Of a stretch of DNA of 64,000 nucleotides, positions 20,214 to 29,764 are shown in pieces; position 1 is the first letter of the stretch; every line of letters starts with the position of its first letter. The stretch comes from Gluconacetobacter entanii (GTDB lineage Bacteria; Pseudomonadota; Alphaproteobacteria; Acetobacterales; Acetobacteraceae). The DNA is taken from positions 24,011 to 88,010 of the forward strand of contig NZ_NKUF01000011.1 of the NCBI RefSeq assembly GCF_003206495.1. The letters are read 5' to 3'. The notes beneath the pieces were generated by a model. The model ran no database searches. It saw nothing but the letters and a program-made list of their open reading frames with translations, and had not been told where the DNA came from. The translations under genes were made by a program, and so were the position numbers.

Positions 20214-21542
20214 ATGCAAACGCGTGTATCGCAACGGGATGACCTGACGTTCCGCGACAGGATATGTGGCCGACTGTCGTGTGCCCTGTGGTCGGGCGTC
20301 GCCACGGCGCTTGCCCCCGTACTGCGGCCATATCTTGCGCGGCGTGTGCGACGGGGCAAGGAAATCGCGGCACGGGTCTGCGAACGGCGGGGCATCGCCA
20401 CCCTTCCACGCCCCGAAGGGCCGTTAGTGTGGCTGCATGCCGTCAGCGTGGGCGAAACCATGTCCATCCTTCCCGTCATCGCCGCGTTGCATCATGCCCG
20501 GCCCGACCTGCATTTCCTTGTTACCACCGCCACCACCACATCGGCGGCCCTGCTGGTGCAGCGGCTGCGCGAACTGCCCGATGGCGTGCGGGTCATTCAC
20601 CAGTTCGTGCCCCTCGATGTGCCTGCATGGATGCGGCGGTTCGTGCGTACCTGGCATCCTGACGGGGCGATCCTGACGGAAAGCGAGTTGTGGCCGAACA
20701 TGATTGCGGCCTGCGGGCATGAAGACGTGCCGGTTCTCCTGATCAACGCTCGCATGTCCGATCGGTCCTATGCCATGTGGCGGCGCCTGCCCTGCCTTGT
20801 CGGCACCATGCTCCGCGCGCTTGCGTGGGTGTGCGCCCGTTCGGCGGAAGATGCCCGACGTCTGCATGCGCTGGGCCGGACAGATATCGCGCTGCTCGGC
20901 GATCTCAAGGACGCGGCATCCCTTCCGCGGAAGGACACGGACCTTGCGCTGCTGAAACAGCAGGTTGGCAACCGTCCCGTCTGGATCGCGGCCTCCACGC
21001 ATCCGGGAGAAGAAGAAATCGTCCTGCAGGCCGCAGCCCTCGCCCGCAGCCAGATCACCGACCTGCTGACGATCATCGTGCCGCGCCATCCCGAACGCGG
21101 CGCTGGCCTGATGCCGCTTGTGGGACCGCATGCCCCACGTCGCGCCATGGGGCAGGCCCCTGCCCCCGGTGACAGTGTGTGGATCTGCGATACGCTGGGT
21201 GAAATGGGGCTGTTCTATGCCCTGCACTGCCCTGTCCTGATGGGCAACAGCCTGCTGCCTGCCCCGCAGGGTGGTGGCCATAATCCGATGGAACCCGCGC
21301 GCCTTGGTAATGCACTGGCCAGTGGTCCCGCCATCGCCAATTTCCGGCAGGCCTTCGCGGCGCTGGGCGATGCGGTGACCTATGTGGCCAATGCGCAGGA
21401 ACTGGCATACTGGGTGGTGGATATGCTCCGCGATGAAGGCAGGCTGCATGACGCCATGACGGCAGGCCGCGCGGCCGCGACCCGTGATGCACAGGTTGCG
21501 CAGCGTGTTGCCGCAGGCATTCTCAAGGTAGTGTACCGCTGA
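20214..21542 (+). CDS. waaA: 3-deoxy-D-manno-octulosonic acid (Kdo) transferase
   Basis: The 442-residue membrane-anchored glycosyltransferase adds Kdo to lipid IVA on the cytoplasmic face of the inner membrane. Family blocks are GPLVWLHAVSVGETMSILPV, VTTATTTSA, FVPLDVPAWMRRFVRTWHPD, TESELWPNMI and NARMSDRSYAMWRR, and near the C-terminus GGHNPMEPARLGNALASGPAIANF. The ATG at 20214 was chosen; an in-frame GTG lies at 20175. Its stop codon overlaps the lpxK start. Confidence 0.95.
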   Translation: MQTRVSQRDDLTFRDRICGRLSCALWSGVATALAPVLRPYLARRVRRGKEIAARVCERRGIATLPRPEGPLVWLHAVSVGETMSILPVIAALHHARPDLHFLVTTATTTSAALLVQRLRELPDGVRVIHQFVPLDVPAWMRRFVRTWHPDGAILTESELWPNMIAACGHEDVPVLLINARMSDRSYAMWRRLPCLVGTMLRALAWVCARSAEDARRLHALGRTDIALLGDLKDAASLPRKDTDLALLKQQVGNRPVWIAASTHPGEEEIVLQAAALARSQITDLLTIIVPRHPERGAGLMPLVGPHAPRRAMGQAPAPGDSVWICDTLGEMGLFYALHCPVLMGNSLLPAPQGGGHNPMEPARLGNALASGPAIANFRQAFAALGDAVTYVANAQELAYWVVDMLRDEGRLHDAMTAGRAAATRDAQVAQRVAAGILKVVYR

Positions 21543-22528
21543 TGCACGCGCCCCATTTCTGGGAATGGCAGGGCGGATCCCGCAGCCTCCCGGCTTTGCT
21601 GCTGTCCCCGTTCTCATGGCTCTATGCCGCCATCGGCAGGATGCGCCTGCGTCGGTATCCATGGGCCGCACCCGTCCCCGTCCTGTGCTGTGGCAACCTG
21701 ACGGTGGGGGGCACCGGCAAGACGACCGTGGCGCTGGATCTGGGCCGTCGCCTTGTCGCGCGCAATCGCCGGGTTGCTTTCCTGACACGGGGATATGGCG
21801 GCAACCTGCGGCAGGTCGCACGTGTGCAGGCAGGACGGCATACCGCGCGCGACGTGGGCGACGAAGCCCTGCTGCTTGCGGCCCTTGCCCCCTGTTATGT
21901 CGGCGCGGACCGGGCGCAGGCCGCGCGCCTTGCCATCGCGGACGGGGCCGATTGTCTGATCATGGATGACGGGTTGCAGAATCCCGGACTCCGGCGTGAC
22001 GTCTCTCTCGTGGTGGTGGATGGGTACCAGGGGTTCGGCAATGGGTGCGTGCTGCCGGCCGGTCCCTTGCGCGAACCTGTATCCTCCGGCCTGTCACGTG
22101 CTCAGGCGATCCTCATGATCGGGGAAGACCGGACCGGCCTGCTGCATGGCCTGCCACCCGCCCTGCCCTGCCATTGCGCGACATTGCAGCAGGACGAGGC
22201 CGCCCTTCCCCTGCACTGTCCTGTCGTCGCGTTCGCGGGAATCGGGCGACCTTCCAAATTCTTCGACGGACTGCGCCAGTCAGACGTCGATGTGCGACAG
22301 GCCGTCGCCTTTGCCGATCATCACCCCTACCACCCTGCCGAACTGGCGCAACTGCTGAAGACCGCCCACGACATGAAGGCCCGACTGGTGACCACGCCCA
22401 AGGATTTTGTCCGCCTGCCCCCGGATTTTCAGGCACGGGTCACACCCGTCGGGGTGTCGCTCCGCTGGTCCGACCCACAGGTGCCCGAACGCCTGCTGGA
22501 GACATGGCTGGGGAAATCGGGACAATGA
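21542..22528 (+). CDS. lpxK: tetraacyldisaccharide 4'-kinase LpxK
   Basis: The 328-residue enzyme phosphorylates the 4' position of the lipid A disaccharide. It shows APVPVLCCGNLTVGGTGKTTVALDL (Walker A), FLTRGYGG, VGDEALLLA, the Walker B-like DCLIMDDGLQNPGL, and FADHHPY. The ATG shares its A with the waaA stop, and its end overlaps the lpxL start, so the three genes are coupled. Confidence 0.96.
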   Translation: MHAPHFWEWQGGSRSLPALLLSPFSWLYAAIGRMRLRRYPWAAPVPVLCCGNLTVGGTGKTTVALDLGRRLVARNRRVAFLTRGYGGNLRQVARVQAGRHTARDVGDEALLLAALAPCYVGADRAQAARLAIADGADCLIMDDGLQNPGLRRDVSLVVVDGYQGFGNGCVLPAGPLREPVSSGLSRAQAILMIGEDRTGLLHGLPPALPCHCATLQQDEAALPLHCPVVAFAGIGRPSKFFDGLRQSDVDVRQAVAFADHHPYHPAELAQLLKTAHDMKARLVTTPKDFVRLPPDFQARVTPVGVSLRWSDPQVPERLLETWLGKSGQ

Positions 22529-23445
22529 GCAGTTCCCACGACAGGCCGCCACCACGCCGCATGTGGGTGGAGGCGACGCTGCTGTCCGCATTGCTGGCGG
22601 GATTGCGGCGCATGAAGCCCGAACATGCATCCAACGCGGCAGGGTGGCTGTGCCGGGTGGCTGGCCCGTGGCTGCCGGTTTCAAAAGTGGCCGATGCCAA
22701 CCTGCGTTATGTCATGCCGCATCTGGGGCGGCGCTCGCGATGGCGCATCATCCGCGACATGTGGGAAAATATCGGCCGCAATGCCGGCGAACTCCCCCAC
22801 CTTGCAAAACTTCCCCACAACCCCTCCGCCGGGCCGGGATGGGATGTCGTGGGGGAAGAACACCTGCGCGCCCATGCCCATACGGGTCGGCCCGTCATGT
22901 TCGTGTCGGGGCATATCGGCAACTGGGAAATGCTGCCCCCCGCCGTGGCGCGCTACGGGCTTGCGTTCTCCTCCTTCTACCGCGCGCCGAACAACCCGTA
23001 TGTGGACCGGATGCTGTGCGACCTGCGTGACGAGGCCATGGGACAGGCCGTGCCCCTGTTCGCCAAGGGCGCACGTGGCGCGCGGCAGGCGCTGGCGCAC
23101 CTGATCCGCGGCTGCCATCTGGGGATGCTGGTCGACCAGAAGATGAATGATGGAATCGAGGCCCGATTCTTCGGCAGGCCCGCCATGACGGCAAGCGCCA
23201 TGGCCGCCATGGCGCTGCGGCAGAAATGCCCCGTGATCGCCGGATATGTGGAGCGGCTGGGTCCTGCACGCCTGCGCGTCCATGTCTCCCCGCCCCTGGA
23301 ACTTCCAGATACGGGGGACCGCAAGCGCGACCAGTTGCTGCTGACCCAGCAGGTCAACGATTACATTGAACAGAAAATACGCCAACATCCGGGCAGTTGG
23401 CTCTGGCTGCATCGCCGATGGAATAGGCAACTGAACAATAAATAA
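22525..23445 (+). CDS. lipid A biosynthesis acyltransferase (LpxL/HtrB family)
   Basis: A 306-residue LPLAT-fold acyltransferase that adds a secondary acyl chain to lipid A precursors. The catalytic H-x4-E/D motif is HIGNWE; other blocks are FSSFYRAPNNPYVDRML, LVDQKMNDGIEARFFGRPAMT and the C-terminal NDYIEQKIRQHPGSWLWLHRRW. The start codon overlaps the lpxK stop (ATGA). Which position it acylates cannot be told; it is the last gene of the waaA-lpxK-lpxL unit. Confidence 0.92.
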   Translation: MSSSHDRPPPRRMWVEATLLSALLAGLRRMKPEHASNAAGWLCRVAGPWLPVSKVADANLRYVMPHLGRRSRWRIIRDMWENIGRNAGELPHLAKLPHNPSAGPGWDVVGEEHLRAHAHTGRPVMFVSGHIGNWEMLPPAVARYGLAFSSFYRAPNNPYVDRMLCDLRDEAMGQAVPLFAKGARGARQALAHLIRGCHLGMLVDQKMNDGIEARFFGRPAMTASAMAAMALRQKCPVIAGYVERLGPARLRVHVSPPLELPDTGDRKRDQLLLTQQVNDYIEQKIRQHPGSWLWLHRRWNRQLNNK

Positions 23446-23467
23446 TCATTTAATGACTCTAAAGCGC

Positions 23468-23492
23468 AACAAAGCATTGCTTTTTTGTCACG
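23468..23492 (+). terminator. weak terminator after the lpxL-like gene
   Basis: AAAGC-ATT-GCTTT followed by TTTT lies about 25 bases after the stop codon. The stem is only five base pairs, so this is a tentative call. Confidence 0.4.
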
Positions 23493-23613
23493 GTCGGCAA
23501 TTTCTGCCTCTTTCTGCGGCTTCTGGAGACAGATTCAGTTTGGCAAGCACTCATGCAAGACTTACCGTTGAGACGTGCTGTTAACGCATAGGATATGTCA
23601 GAGGGCCGACATT

Positions 23614-23958
23614 ATGAGCATGATGGATCATCAGATTTCTGCCTCCAATGTTATTCCGCTTCGGCAGGGGTTTCTGCCCCGTCATTACGAATACCTGATG
23701 CGTTGGCTGGAAGCAGGTACCTGCATGGGACTGTGCGACGTCGATGTCACATCTGCCGAAGAAGGCGATGGCATTGAAAATGTGCTTGTCTGGGTGCGTG
23801 AAAATGCAGACCCGGCCTACATGATCCAGCCGGAAGGCATGCGCTGGGTCCTGATCGACCAGTTGCGCGACCGGCGCCTGTCATCATATCGCAGTTTCGA
23901 AGCGGCATTGTACGCCATCCGTCCGGTGCTGTCCTGTGGTGCCACCGCTGCGGCATGA
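23614..23958 (+). CDS. conserved small protein of unknown function
   Basis: A 114-residue soluble protein with no recognised domain. It is acidic in the middle (DVDVTSAEEGDGIENVLVWVRENADPAY) and ends hydrophobic with two alanine-rich turns. The ATG at 23614 follows GAGGG at a good distance, and codon use is like its neighbours, which supports a real gene. It stands alone between the lipid A operon and the LpoA-like gene, with no sign of a signal peptide or membrane segment. I do not recognise a function. Confidence 0.7.
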   Translation: MSMMDHQISASNVIPLRQGFLPRHYEYLMRWLEAGTCMGLCDVDVTSAEEGDGIENVLVWVRENADPAYMIQPEGMRWVLIDQLRDRRLSSYRSFEAALYAIRPVLSCGATAAA

Positions 23959-24016
23959 TTGCCGCAGCCCTCCTTTCCCACTGACGCCGCCAGACGGACA
24001 GAGTTCCTATCCTTTG

Positions 24017-25351
24017 TCAGTTCGTTCCGTTCTGCAACCGCCCTGAAGGGGCCTGAACCATCCGGCTGCCACCTTCGGGCAGGATCTGGAAAATCGCCAG
24101 ATCGCGGCGTGTCCGGCCACTGGCCGTAAAGCCGAAAACACCATCCACCCCTGAAAATCCCTCGTTGCGGGTCAAGGCCTGCACCGAATAGCCATTTTTC
24201 GCGCCCCCCGTCCGTGGCGCCTGGTCCAGTGCCTTCACCAGTGCCGCCGCGTCATAGGACAGGTCGGCCAGCGGGGTCGGCATATGATGGTACTGTGCCA
24301 TGAAAAGCTGGACGAAATGCTGCCTGCTTGCCGGGTCCGGCGCGGCGTACCAGGCATTCTGCAACTGCGCCAGTTTGCCCGCGAATGCGCCCCAGAGGCC
24401 GGGCCCCATGATGCGCGTCTGGATCGGAGAGACCTGCACCGCACGCAGCCCTTCGATCACATGACCCAGTTGCAGCCCCGTATCCGCCAGCAACAGCGCA
24501 TCGAATGGCGGTGGGGCCAGGGGTACTTCCGCGGGTTGCGCGGGAGGCGTGGGGGGAGCATCCGTCGCGGCGGCGTCGGGGTTGGCCGGATCAACACCGG
24601 TCGGCACGGGCGCAGCAGGGGCGGTTGCCGCCGCCTGTGTTGCCGCCGCGGCAGCTCGGCTATCGAAGGCGGAGAATGTCTTCAGTTGTTCGGTAATCTC
24701 GGCGGCGGTCGTGCCATGGTACATGATCTGGGGGGATTGCAGGCCATGTTCGCTACAGCTTTGCCTCATGGCATCGCCCATGGCATGGCCCAGTGCCGTA
24801 TTGGGCAGGAAGGCCGCGAAATGCTGCCGGTTTTCCCTGACGGCCGCCCCCACCATGCGGCGCACCTGCTGTTCCGGGGCGATCCCAAGGATCCAGACAT
24901 CGGGACGCGCAACCGACACGTCGGAAGTAAAGGACAGCATCGGCACGCTGGTCTGTTCCGTCATTGCCGCCGCCTGCGTGGCGTCCCCCGCCGTCAGCGG
25001 ACCAAGGATGATCCCGTCACCCGCCTTTACCGCAGCCTGCGCGGCGGCAGCGGCCCCGCCGGGGGCGGTCGTGTCATGGACGTCAAGCTTCGGCGCCGTG
25101 GGCGTGTTCATGGCCATGCGCGCCGCGCTGAGCATTTCCTGCCCCAGTCGTGCATTGTTGCCCGTCAGCGGCAGCAGCACGCCGACATTGCGCCCGGCAT
25201 GAGATGTTTTCGTCCCTTCCCCGCCGCCAGCACACGCCGCAAGCGTGGACATGAGCACCCCGGCCAGCAATAAGGCCTTGCAAGGAGATCCCTGCGTGGC
25301 AGAAACAGGATCCTGTCCAAGCTTGCGGGTTACCAATGTCTGACGACTCAT
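24017..25351 (-). CDS. penicillin-binding protein activator-like lipoprotein (LpoA type)
   Basis: The 444-residue protein has a lipoprotein signal peptide ending in the lipobox LAAC at about residue 40 and a type I periplasmic-binding fold (VGVLLPLTGNNARLGQEMLSAARMA...GDGIILGPLTAGDATQAAA...VPMLSFTSD). This matches LpoA-like activators of peptidoglycan synthases. In many proteobacteria lpoA sits beside rsmI, as here, though divergently. An Ala/Pro-rich low-complexity insertion of about 50 residues lies near residue 235-285. An ABC transporter-type substrate-binding role is the alternative. Confidence 0.75.
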   Translation of the reverse strand: MSRQTLVTRKLGQDPVSATQGSPCKALLLAGVLMSTLAACAGGGEGTKTSHAGRNVGVLLPLTGNNARLGQEMLSAARMAMNTPTAPKLDVHDTTAPGGAAAAAQAAVKAGDGIILGPLTAGDATQAAAMTEQTSVPMLSFTSDVSVARPDVWILGIAPEQQVRRMVGAAVRENRQHFAAFLPNTALGHAMGDAMRQSCSEHGLQSPQIMYHGTTAAEITEQLKTFSAFDSRAAAAATQAAATAPAAPVPTGVDPANPDAAATDAPPTPPAQPAEVPLAPPPFDALLLADTGLQLGHVIEGLRAVQVSPIQTRIMGPGLWGAFAGKLAQLQNAWYAAPDPASRQHFVQLFMAQYHHMPTPLADLSYDAAALVKALDQAPRTGGAKNGYSVQALTRNEGFSGVDGVFGFTASGRTRRDLAIFQILPEGGSRMVQAPSGRLQNGTN

Positions 25352-25437
25352 GTCTTTCGCCTTTGCAGTCTCGATCGGCGACGATCCATAGCGGAGATGC
25401 GAAGCCGCGTCATGCGGAGAGAGAGGATATACAGGTC

Positions 25438-26298
25438 ATGTCATCACATGATGGAGGCATATTGACGCTGGTGGCAACGCCGATCGGCAATATGGGCGAT
25501 ATTTCCGCACGCGCGGTACAATGCCTGAACGAAGCCGACCTGATCCTGTGCGAGGATACGCGCACCAGCGCGAAACTGCTGCAGGCGCATGGCATCAGGA
25601 CCCGCACCCGCCCCCTGCATGACCATAACGAGCAGGAACGCATCCCCGCCCTGCTGGACCTGTTGCAGCAGGGCCGCAAAATCGCGGTCATTTCCGATGC
25701 CGGCACGCCCCTGATGTCGGATCCCGGATACCGCCTGGTACGCGCCGTCATCGCGGGCGGCGGGCATGTCACGGCGGTGCCGGGGGCCAATGCGGCGGTC
25801 ATGGCGCTGACGCTTTCGGGCCTGCCGCCCCATCCCTTCATGTTTTCCGGCTTCCTGCCGCCACGCGATGCCGCCCGGCGCGAAAACCTCTCCGTACTAC
25901 GTGCCGCGGAACAGGCGGGGCTTTGCGCCACGCTGATCTGGCATGAGGCACCACATCGCCTGGCGGACATGCTGGCCTCACTTGCGGCGGTATTCGGCCC
26001 GGAACGGCCGGCGGCTGTTGCGCGCGAACTGACCAAGAGGTTCGAGGAAGTCCGGCGCGGCCCCGTGGGTGAACTGGCGCAACATTACCGGGACCATGCG
26101 CCACGGGGGGAAATCACGGTCATCCTCGGCCCCCCGCCTGCCGACGATACGGGGCCGCAGGACCTCGACACCCACCTGCACGAGGCCCTGAAATCACTCT
26201 CCATCAAGGATGCGGCATCCCTGGTGGCCGGGATCGTCAACCTGCCCCGGCGCACCGTCTATGCCCGGGCGCTGGAACTGACACGGGACGCGGACTAG
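25438..26298 (+). CDS. rsmI: 16S rRNA (cytidine-1402-2'-O)-methyltransferase RsmI
   Basis: The 286-residue protein methylates C1402 in the 16S rRNA decoding centre. It shows the N-terminal LVATPIGNMGDISARAVQCL, CEDTRTSAKLLQAHGI, HDHNEQERIPALL, VISDAGTPLMSDPGYRLVR and VPGANAAVMALTLSGLP, all RsmI signatures of the SAM-binding tetrapyrrole methylase fold. The start at 25438 has GGAGAGAGAGG upstream. The LpoA-like gene diverges on the other side. Confidence 0.97.
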   Translation: MSSHDGGILTLVATPIGNMGDISARAVQCLNEADLILCEDTRTSAKLLQAHGIRTRTRPLHDHNEQERIPALLDLLQQGRKIAVISDAGTPLMSDPGYRLVRAVIAGGGHVTAVPGANAAVMALTLSGLPPHPFMFSGFLPPRDAARRENLSVLRAAEQAGLCATLIWHEAPHRLADMLASLAAVFGPERPAAVARELTKRFEEVRRGPVGELAQHYRDHAPRGEITVILGPPPADDTGPQDLDTHLHEALKSLSIKDAASLVAGIVNLPRRTVYARALELTRDAD

Positions 26299-26319
26299 GC
26301 AACGGGCAGGACCCGTTTC

Positions 26320-26997
26320 CTATTTGTCGCCAATATCCGTGTTGAACAGGCTGTCCGGCGGTTCCGCCCCGCCCACGGACGCATGCAGCAGGTCCACACG
26401 CGTGCTTTCCCCCTGCGCATCCTGGACGATCCATCCACGCAGCAGAAGCTGTCCCTTCTCCTCATGGAAAAGCAGCGTCAGGCTGCCATCACCGGGCGAA
26501 TCCGTCCGTACCAGCGTGATCTCTATCTGCGGCCCTTCGTGAACCAGCGCCGTGACCTGCACATCCCCCGACAGCGCAAGATGCGGACGCAGCAGAAGCC
26601 CGATCGGCGTCTTGTCCATCGGCATCGTGGTGGTCTGGCCCAGTTCGCTGTCATTGAAGACGACCTGGTCATGGTTGGCGACCAGCAGGAGCGGGCTGGG
26701 CGGATCATACTGGAAACGCATGCGGCGGTTCCTGCGGTCCAGCCATGCGGTGCCGGTGGACTGCTTCCCGTCCGATGCGACCTGATGGAATTTTGCGGTC
26801 AGCAGCGTGATGGTGTTGAGGTGCTCCTCGATTCGGGTGATCAGGGCATGATCCTGGTCCGAAGCCCCCACAACCATCTGCGCCTGTGCCCCGGCCGGCA
26901 GGGCATATGTCACAAGCCCGAGCACCAGCGGCATCGCCAGCATGATCGGACGCAGACCACGCAGACGTGAAAGGGGAAAACGGTCAGGGTATTTCAT
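26320..26997 (-). CDS. LolA-like outer membrane lipoprotein carrier protein
   Basis: About 225 residues with an N-terminal signal peptide (hydrophobic stretch ending in ALPAGAQAQ) and the LolA beta-barrel pattern: LNTITLLTAKFHQVASDGKQSTGTAWLDRRNRRMRFQYDPP, then VANHDQVVFNDSELGQTTTMPMDKTPIGLLL. It would carry lipoproteins through the periplasm, or belong to the related LolA-like branch. The start is uncertain: ATG 26997 precedes the signal peptide directly, ATG 27027 is ten codons upstream. It converges with rsmI. Confidence 0.82.
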   Translation of the reverse strand: MKYPDRFPLSRLRGLRPIMLAMPLVLGLVTYALPAGAQAQMVVGASDQDHALITRIEEHLNTITLLTAKFHQVASDGKQSTGTAWLDRRNRRMRFQYDPPSPLLLVANHDQVVFNDSELGQTTTMPMDKTPIGLLLRPHLALSGDVQVTALVHEGPQIEITLVRTDSPGDGSLTLLFHEEKGQLLLRGWIVQDAQGESTRVDLLHASVGGAEPPDSLFNTDIGDK

Positions 26998-27087
26998 CGG
27001 GAAAGTGTCCGGCCAGAAAAAGCACATGCACGTGCGTGCCCCATCACTTCGTCAAGATCAAGGCAAAGCGGGAGGCATACGGGGGGA

Positions 27088-28047
27088 TCAGCCGGAACTG
27101 CCGATCAGGACACCAGCGGCGAACACCAGCGCACCGCCAAGGACGATCTGCACGATGGCCGAACCGAATGGCGTATCCTGATAACGCCAGCGTATCCATG
27201 AAATGACGAACAGTTCGATGACCACGACAATAACGGCCGCCATCATGGCGGTGGTGAAATTATCAATCAGGAACGGCAGCGTATGGCCGATTCCCCCCGC
27301 CGTCGTCATCAGCCCGCAGATCAACCCGCGCAGCAGCGGCGCGCCACGGCCCGACAGCTTGCCATCGTCGGACAGCGCCTCCGCAAAGCCCATGGAAATC
27401 CCCGCCCCGACCGAGGCCGCCATCCCCACCAGAAACGCATTCCACGGCAGATGCGTCGCAAAGGCCGCGGCAAAGACCGGCGCAAGCGTGGAGACGGAAC
27501 CATCCATCAGGCCCACAAGGCCGGGCTGTATGATCTGCAGGACAAAGCGGCGGCGCGCGTCCTCGTCCTCCTCCTCCCGCTTGGAAGCGGGAAGCCGGTC
27601 GAGTTCGATCGCACCTGCCGCCTGTTCATGCCGGTCCTCGGCCAGCGCAAGGTCGCCGAGCAGCTTTCGCGTCGCGATATCGGTCGTGCGCGTCGCCGCC
27701 TGGCGGTAAAACCGCGCGGCGTCGAGTTCCATCTGACGCGCATGGCGGCGCACCGCATCGATCCCCTGCCCCTGCACCTGCCATGCGGGCTTGCGGGTCA
27801 GGAACCCCGCAATGTCCTGCCGCCGGATCAGGGGGATATGCTGCCCGAACCTGCTGGCATACAGGTCGATCAGGTCACGGCGATGCTGGTCTTCCTCCTG
27901 CGCCATGTCGGTGAAGATTTTCGAGGTATCGGGAAATTTCTCCCGCATCGCATAGGCGAAATCAGAATAGATGCGGCCGTCCTCTTCCTCGTTGGAAATG
28001 GCGAGGGCGAGGATTTCCTGATCCGTCAATGTCGAGAATTTGCGCAT
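27088..28047 (-). CDS. mbfA: membrane-bound ferritin-like iron exporter MbfA
   Basis: A 319-residue fusion of an N-terminal rubrerythrin/ferritin-like domain (residues 1-150, with iron-ligand glutamates in [32 protein letters not shown] and AEDRHEQ) and a C-terminal VIT1/CCC1-type membrane domain of about five helices ([22 protein letters not shown]...). This is the architecture of MbfA, an iron exporter described in Bradyrhizobium and Agrobacterium that protects against iron and peroxide stress. An iron-box-like sequence overlaps the promoter, consistent with iron control. Confidence 0.92.
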   Translation of the reverse strand: MRKFSTLTDQEILALAISNEEEDGRIYSDFAYAMREKFPDTSKIFTDMAQEEDQHRRDLIDLYASRFGQHIPLIRRQDIAGFLTRKPAWQVQGQGIDAVRRHARQMELDAARFYRQAATRTTDIATRKLLGDLALAEDRHEQAAGAIELDRLPASKREEEDEDARRRFVLQIIQPGLVGLMDGSVSTLAPVFAAAFATHLPWNAFLVGMAASVGAGISMGFAEALSDDGKLSGRGAPLLRGLICGLMTTAGGIGHTLPFLIDNFTTAMMAAVIVVVIELFVISWIRWRYQDTPFGSAIVQIVLGGALVFAAGVLIGSSG

Positions 28048-28098
28048 GCATTACTGTATGCAGAAAGCAGTTATCGCGTTCAAGCCATTTCAGAAGAC

Positions 28099-28118
28099 GA
28101 AAATAATTCTCATTATAC
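28099..28118 (-). promoter_or_regulatory. iron-box-like operator over the mbfA promoter
   Basis: On the minus strand TATAATGAGAATTATTT (28117-28101) begins with a perfect TATAAT -10 box and matches the classical Fur consensus at 15 of 19 positions. It lies 52 bases before the mbfA start. Overlap of -10 and a Fur/Irr-like dyad is the usual arrangement for iron-dependent repression. Which regulator binds is not decided by the sequence. Confidence 0.6.
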
Positions 28119-28214
28119 AATAACAACCCAGAAAACCGGACAACAGCACAAAAACATTACTATCCACCCGGATTGAGACCGCGTCGCAATACAAAACAAC
28201 ACCCGTACATACAA

Positions 28215-28247
28215 GGGGCCGGCCACCAATTCCTGATGACCGGCCCC
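28215..28247 (-). terminator. stem-loop terminator after gshA
   Basis: GGGGCCGG (28215-28222) pairs with CCGGCCCC (28240-28247), 26 bases after the gshA stop on the minus strand. Only a short T-containing tail (TTGTATG) follows, so strength is uncertain. Confidence 0.6.
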
Positions 28248-28272
28248 ATGGCATCCCGAACGTGGCAATGCT

Positions 28273-29682
28273 TCAGATTGCGGCTTCGTCGAAAATACGG
28301 GTCACATCACCGCCCCAGCGACCATGATAGGCCTGCAGCCAGACCTCGGCCTGCGTCGGGCCGCCACTGGTGATTTCATGCAGGGGATCAAGGTAACGCG
28401 CCTCATCCTGCCCGGTGGCGTCCTTTCGCGCGCGCGCGCGCAACCCGTCGGTGGCGATCGCGACCATGCGCCCGGCAAGGTCACGCAGCACACCGCCCGC
28501 CCATGGCGCATCCAGTCCATGGCGCGGCACCGCCGCACGCAGGGCGACATAGCTTTCCCATGGCTGTTCACGCACAAGGGCGTCCGCCGCGGCCAGTGCC
28601 GCATCATCATACAGCAGGCCGACCCACAGCGCGGACTGCGCCAGCATCATCGCGGGCGACCCGGCATCCGCGCCACGCATTTCCAGAAACTGCTTCAGCC
28701 GGACATCGGTGAAGGCAGTGGTCATATGGTCCTCGAAATCGCCCAGCGTCGGGGTCAGTCCCTCCAGCCCCTGCTGGGTGTCGCCATTCATCCATGCACG
28801 GAAGGAACGGCCCGCCACGTCATGGATCCGCCCGTCGCTCATGATGAAATACATCGGCACGTCAAGCAGCCATTCGACATACGCCTCGAATCCGAAATCG
28901 GGGGCGAAGAATGCCAGCGGCATGCCCGAACGCTGGTTATCCGTGTCGGTCCAGACATGGGCACGGTTCGACAACAGGCCATTGGGATGGCCCTCATAAA
29001 ACGGCGAATTCGCGAACAGCGCCGTCGCCACTGGCTGCAGCGCAAGCGAGACACGCATCTTGCGCACCATGTCCTGTTCGGAGGCGAAATCGAGATTGAC
29101 CTGAACCGTGCAGGTCCGCAGCATCATGTCCAGCCCCAGCGTGCCAACCTTGGGCATGTAGTTGCGCATGATGGCGTAGCGGCTTTTGGGCATGGTCGGC
29201 ATGTCTTCGCGCCGGGCGAAGGGGTGAAAGCCCAGCGGCGCGAACCCGAGGCCAAGCCGGTCACAGACGGGATGCAGGCTGTCGAAATGCTCCTGCATCT
29301 CCGCCCGGGTTTCATGCAGGGTCGCCAGCGGCTTGCCCGACAGTTCGAACTGCCCGGCCGGTTCAAGGGAGATGGACGCCCCCCTGTGCGCCTCGCGCCC
29401 ATTCAGGCCAATCAGCGCGCCCGTGTCACGGATGTCGTGCCATGCGCCGCGATCCTGATCCCGCAGGGACGACAGGACGGCATGGATCCCGTCAGGCTCA
29501 TACGGGGGCGGCAGCCATGGCGCACGGCCCGGCGGCGTGGCCTGCGGACGTATGAAGCCGAATTTCTCATGTTCCGTGCCGATCCGCCACGCATCTTGTG
29601 GTTTTGCCCCAGCCGCCAGCAGGCCGGCCAGTTGGGTAACCGATTCGATCGGAGTTGTATCTTGGTCGCCAGGATTGGACAT
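28273..29682 (-). CDS. gshA: glutamate--cysteine ligase
   Basis: A 469-residue enzyme of the proteobacterial/plant-type GCS2 family that joins glutamate and cysteine, the first step of glutathione synthesis. Diagnostic blocks are WRIGTEHEKFGF, ISLEPAGQFELSG, GFHPFARREDMPTMPKSRYAIMRNYMPKVGTLGLDMMLRTCTVQVNLDF, and LKQFLEMRGADAGS. ATG 29682 (MSNPGDQD) was chosen; an ATG at 29724 is in frame. rsmE ends about 80 bases upstream on the same strand, so the two may share a transcript. Confidence 0.95.
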   Translation of the reverse strand: MSNPGDQDTTPIESVTQLAGLLAAGAKPQDAWRIGTEHEKFGFIRPQATPPGRAPWLPPPYEPDGIHAVLSSLRDQDRGAWHDIRDTGALIGLNGREAHRGASISLEPAGQFELSGKPLATLHETRAEMQEHFDSLHPVCDRLGLGFAPLGFHPFARREDMPTMPKSRYAIMRNYMPKVGTLGLDMMLRTCTVQVNLDFASEQDMVRKMRVSLALQPVATALFANSPFYEGHPNGLLSNRAHVWTDTDNQRSGMPLAFFAPDFGFEAYVEWLLDVPMYFIMSDGRIHDVAGRSFRAWMNGDTQQGLEGLTPTLGDFEDHMTTAFTDVRLKQFLEMRGADAGSPAMMLAQSALWVGLLYDDAALAAADALVREQPWESYVALRAAVPRHGLDAPWAGGVLRDLAGRMVAIATDGLRARARKDATGQDEARYLDPLHEITSGGPTQAEVWLQAYHGRWGGDVTRIFDEAAI

Positions 29683-29764
29683 GACGTGGCGGGAATCCTC
29701 GTTACAGAAAGAGTGCGAAACCATTGTGGACCGGATCTGGTCCCTATGCCAGAGAGCGGCCGGA

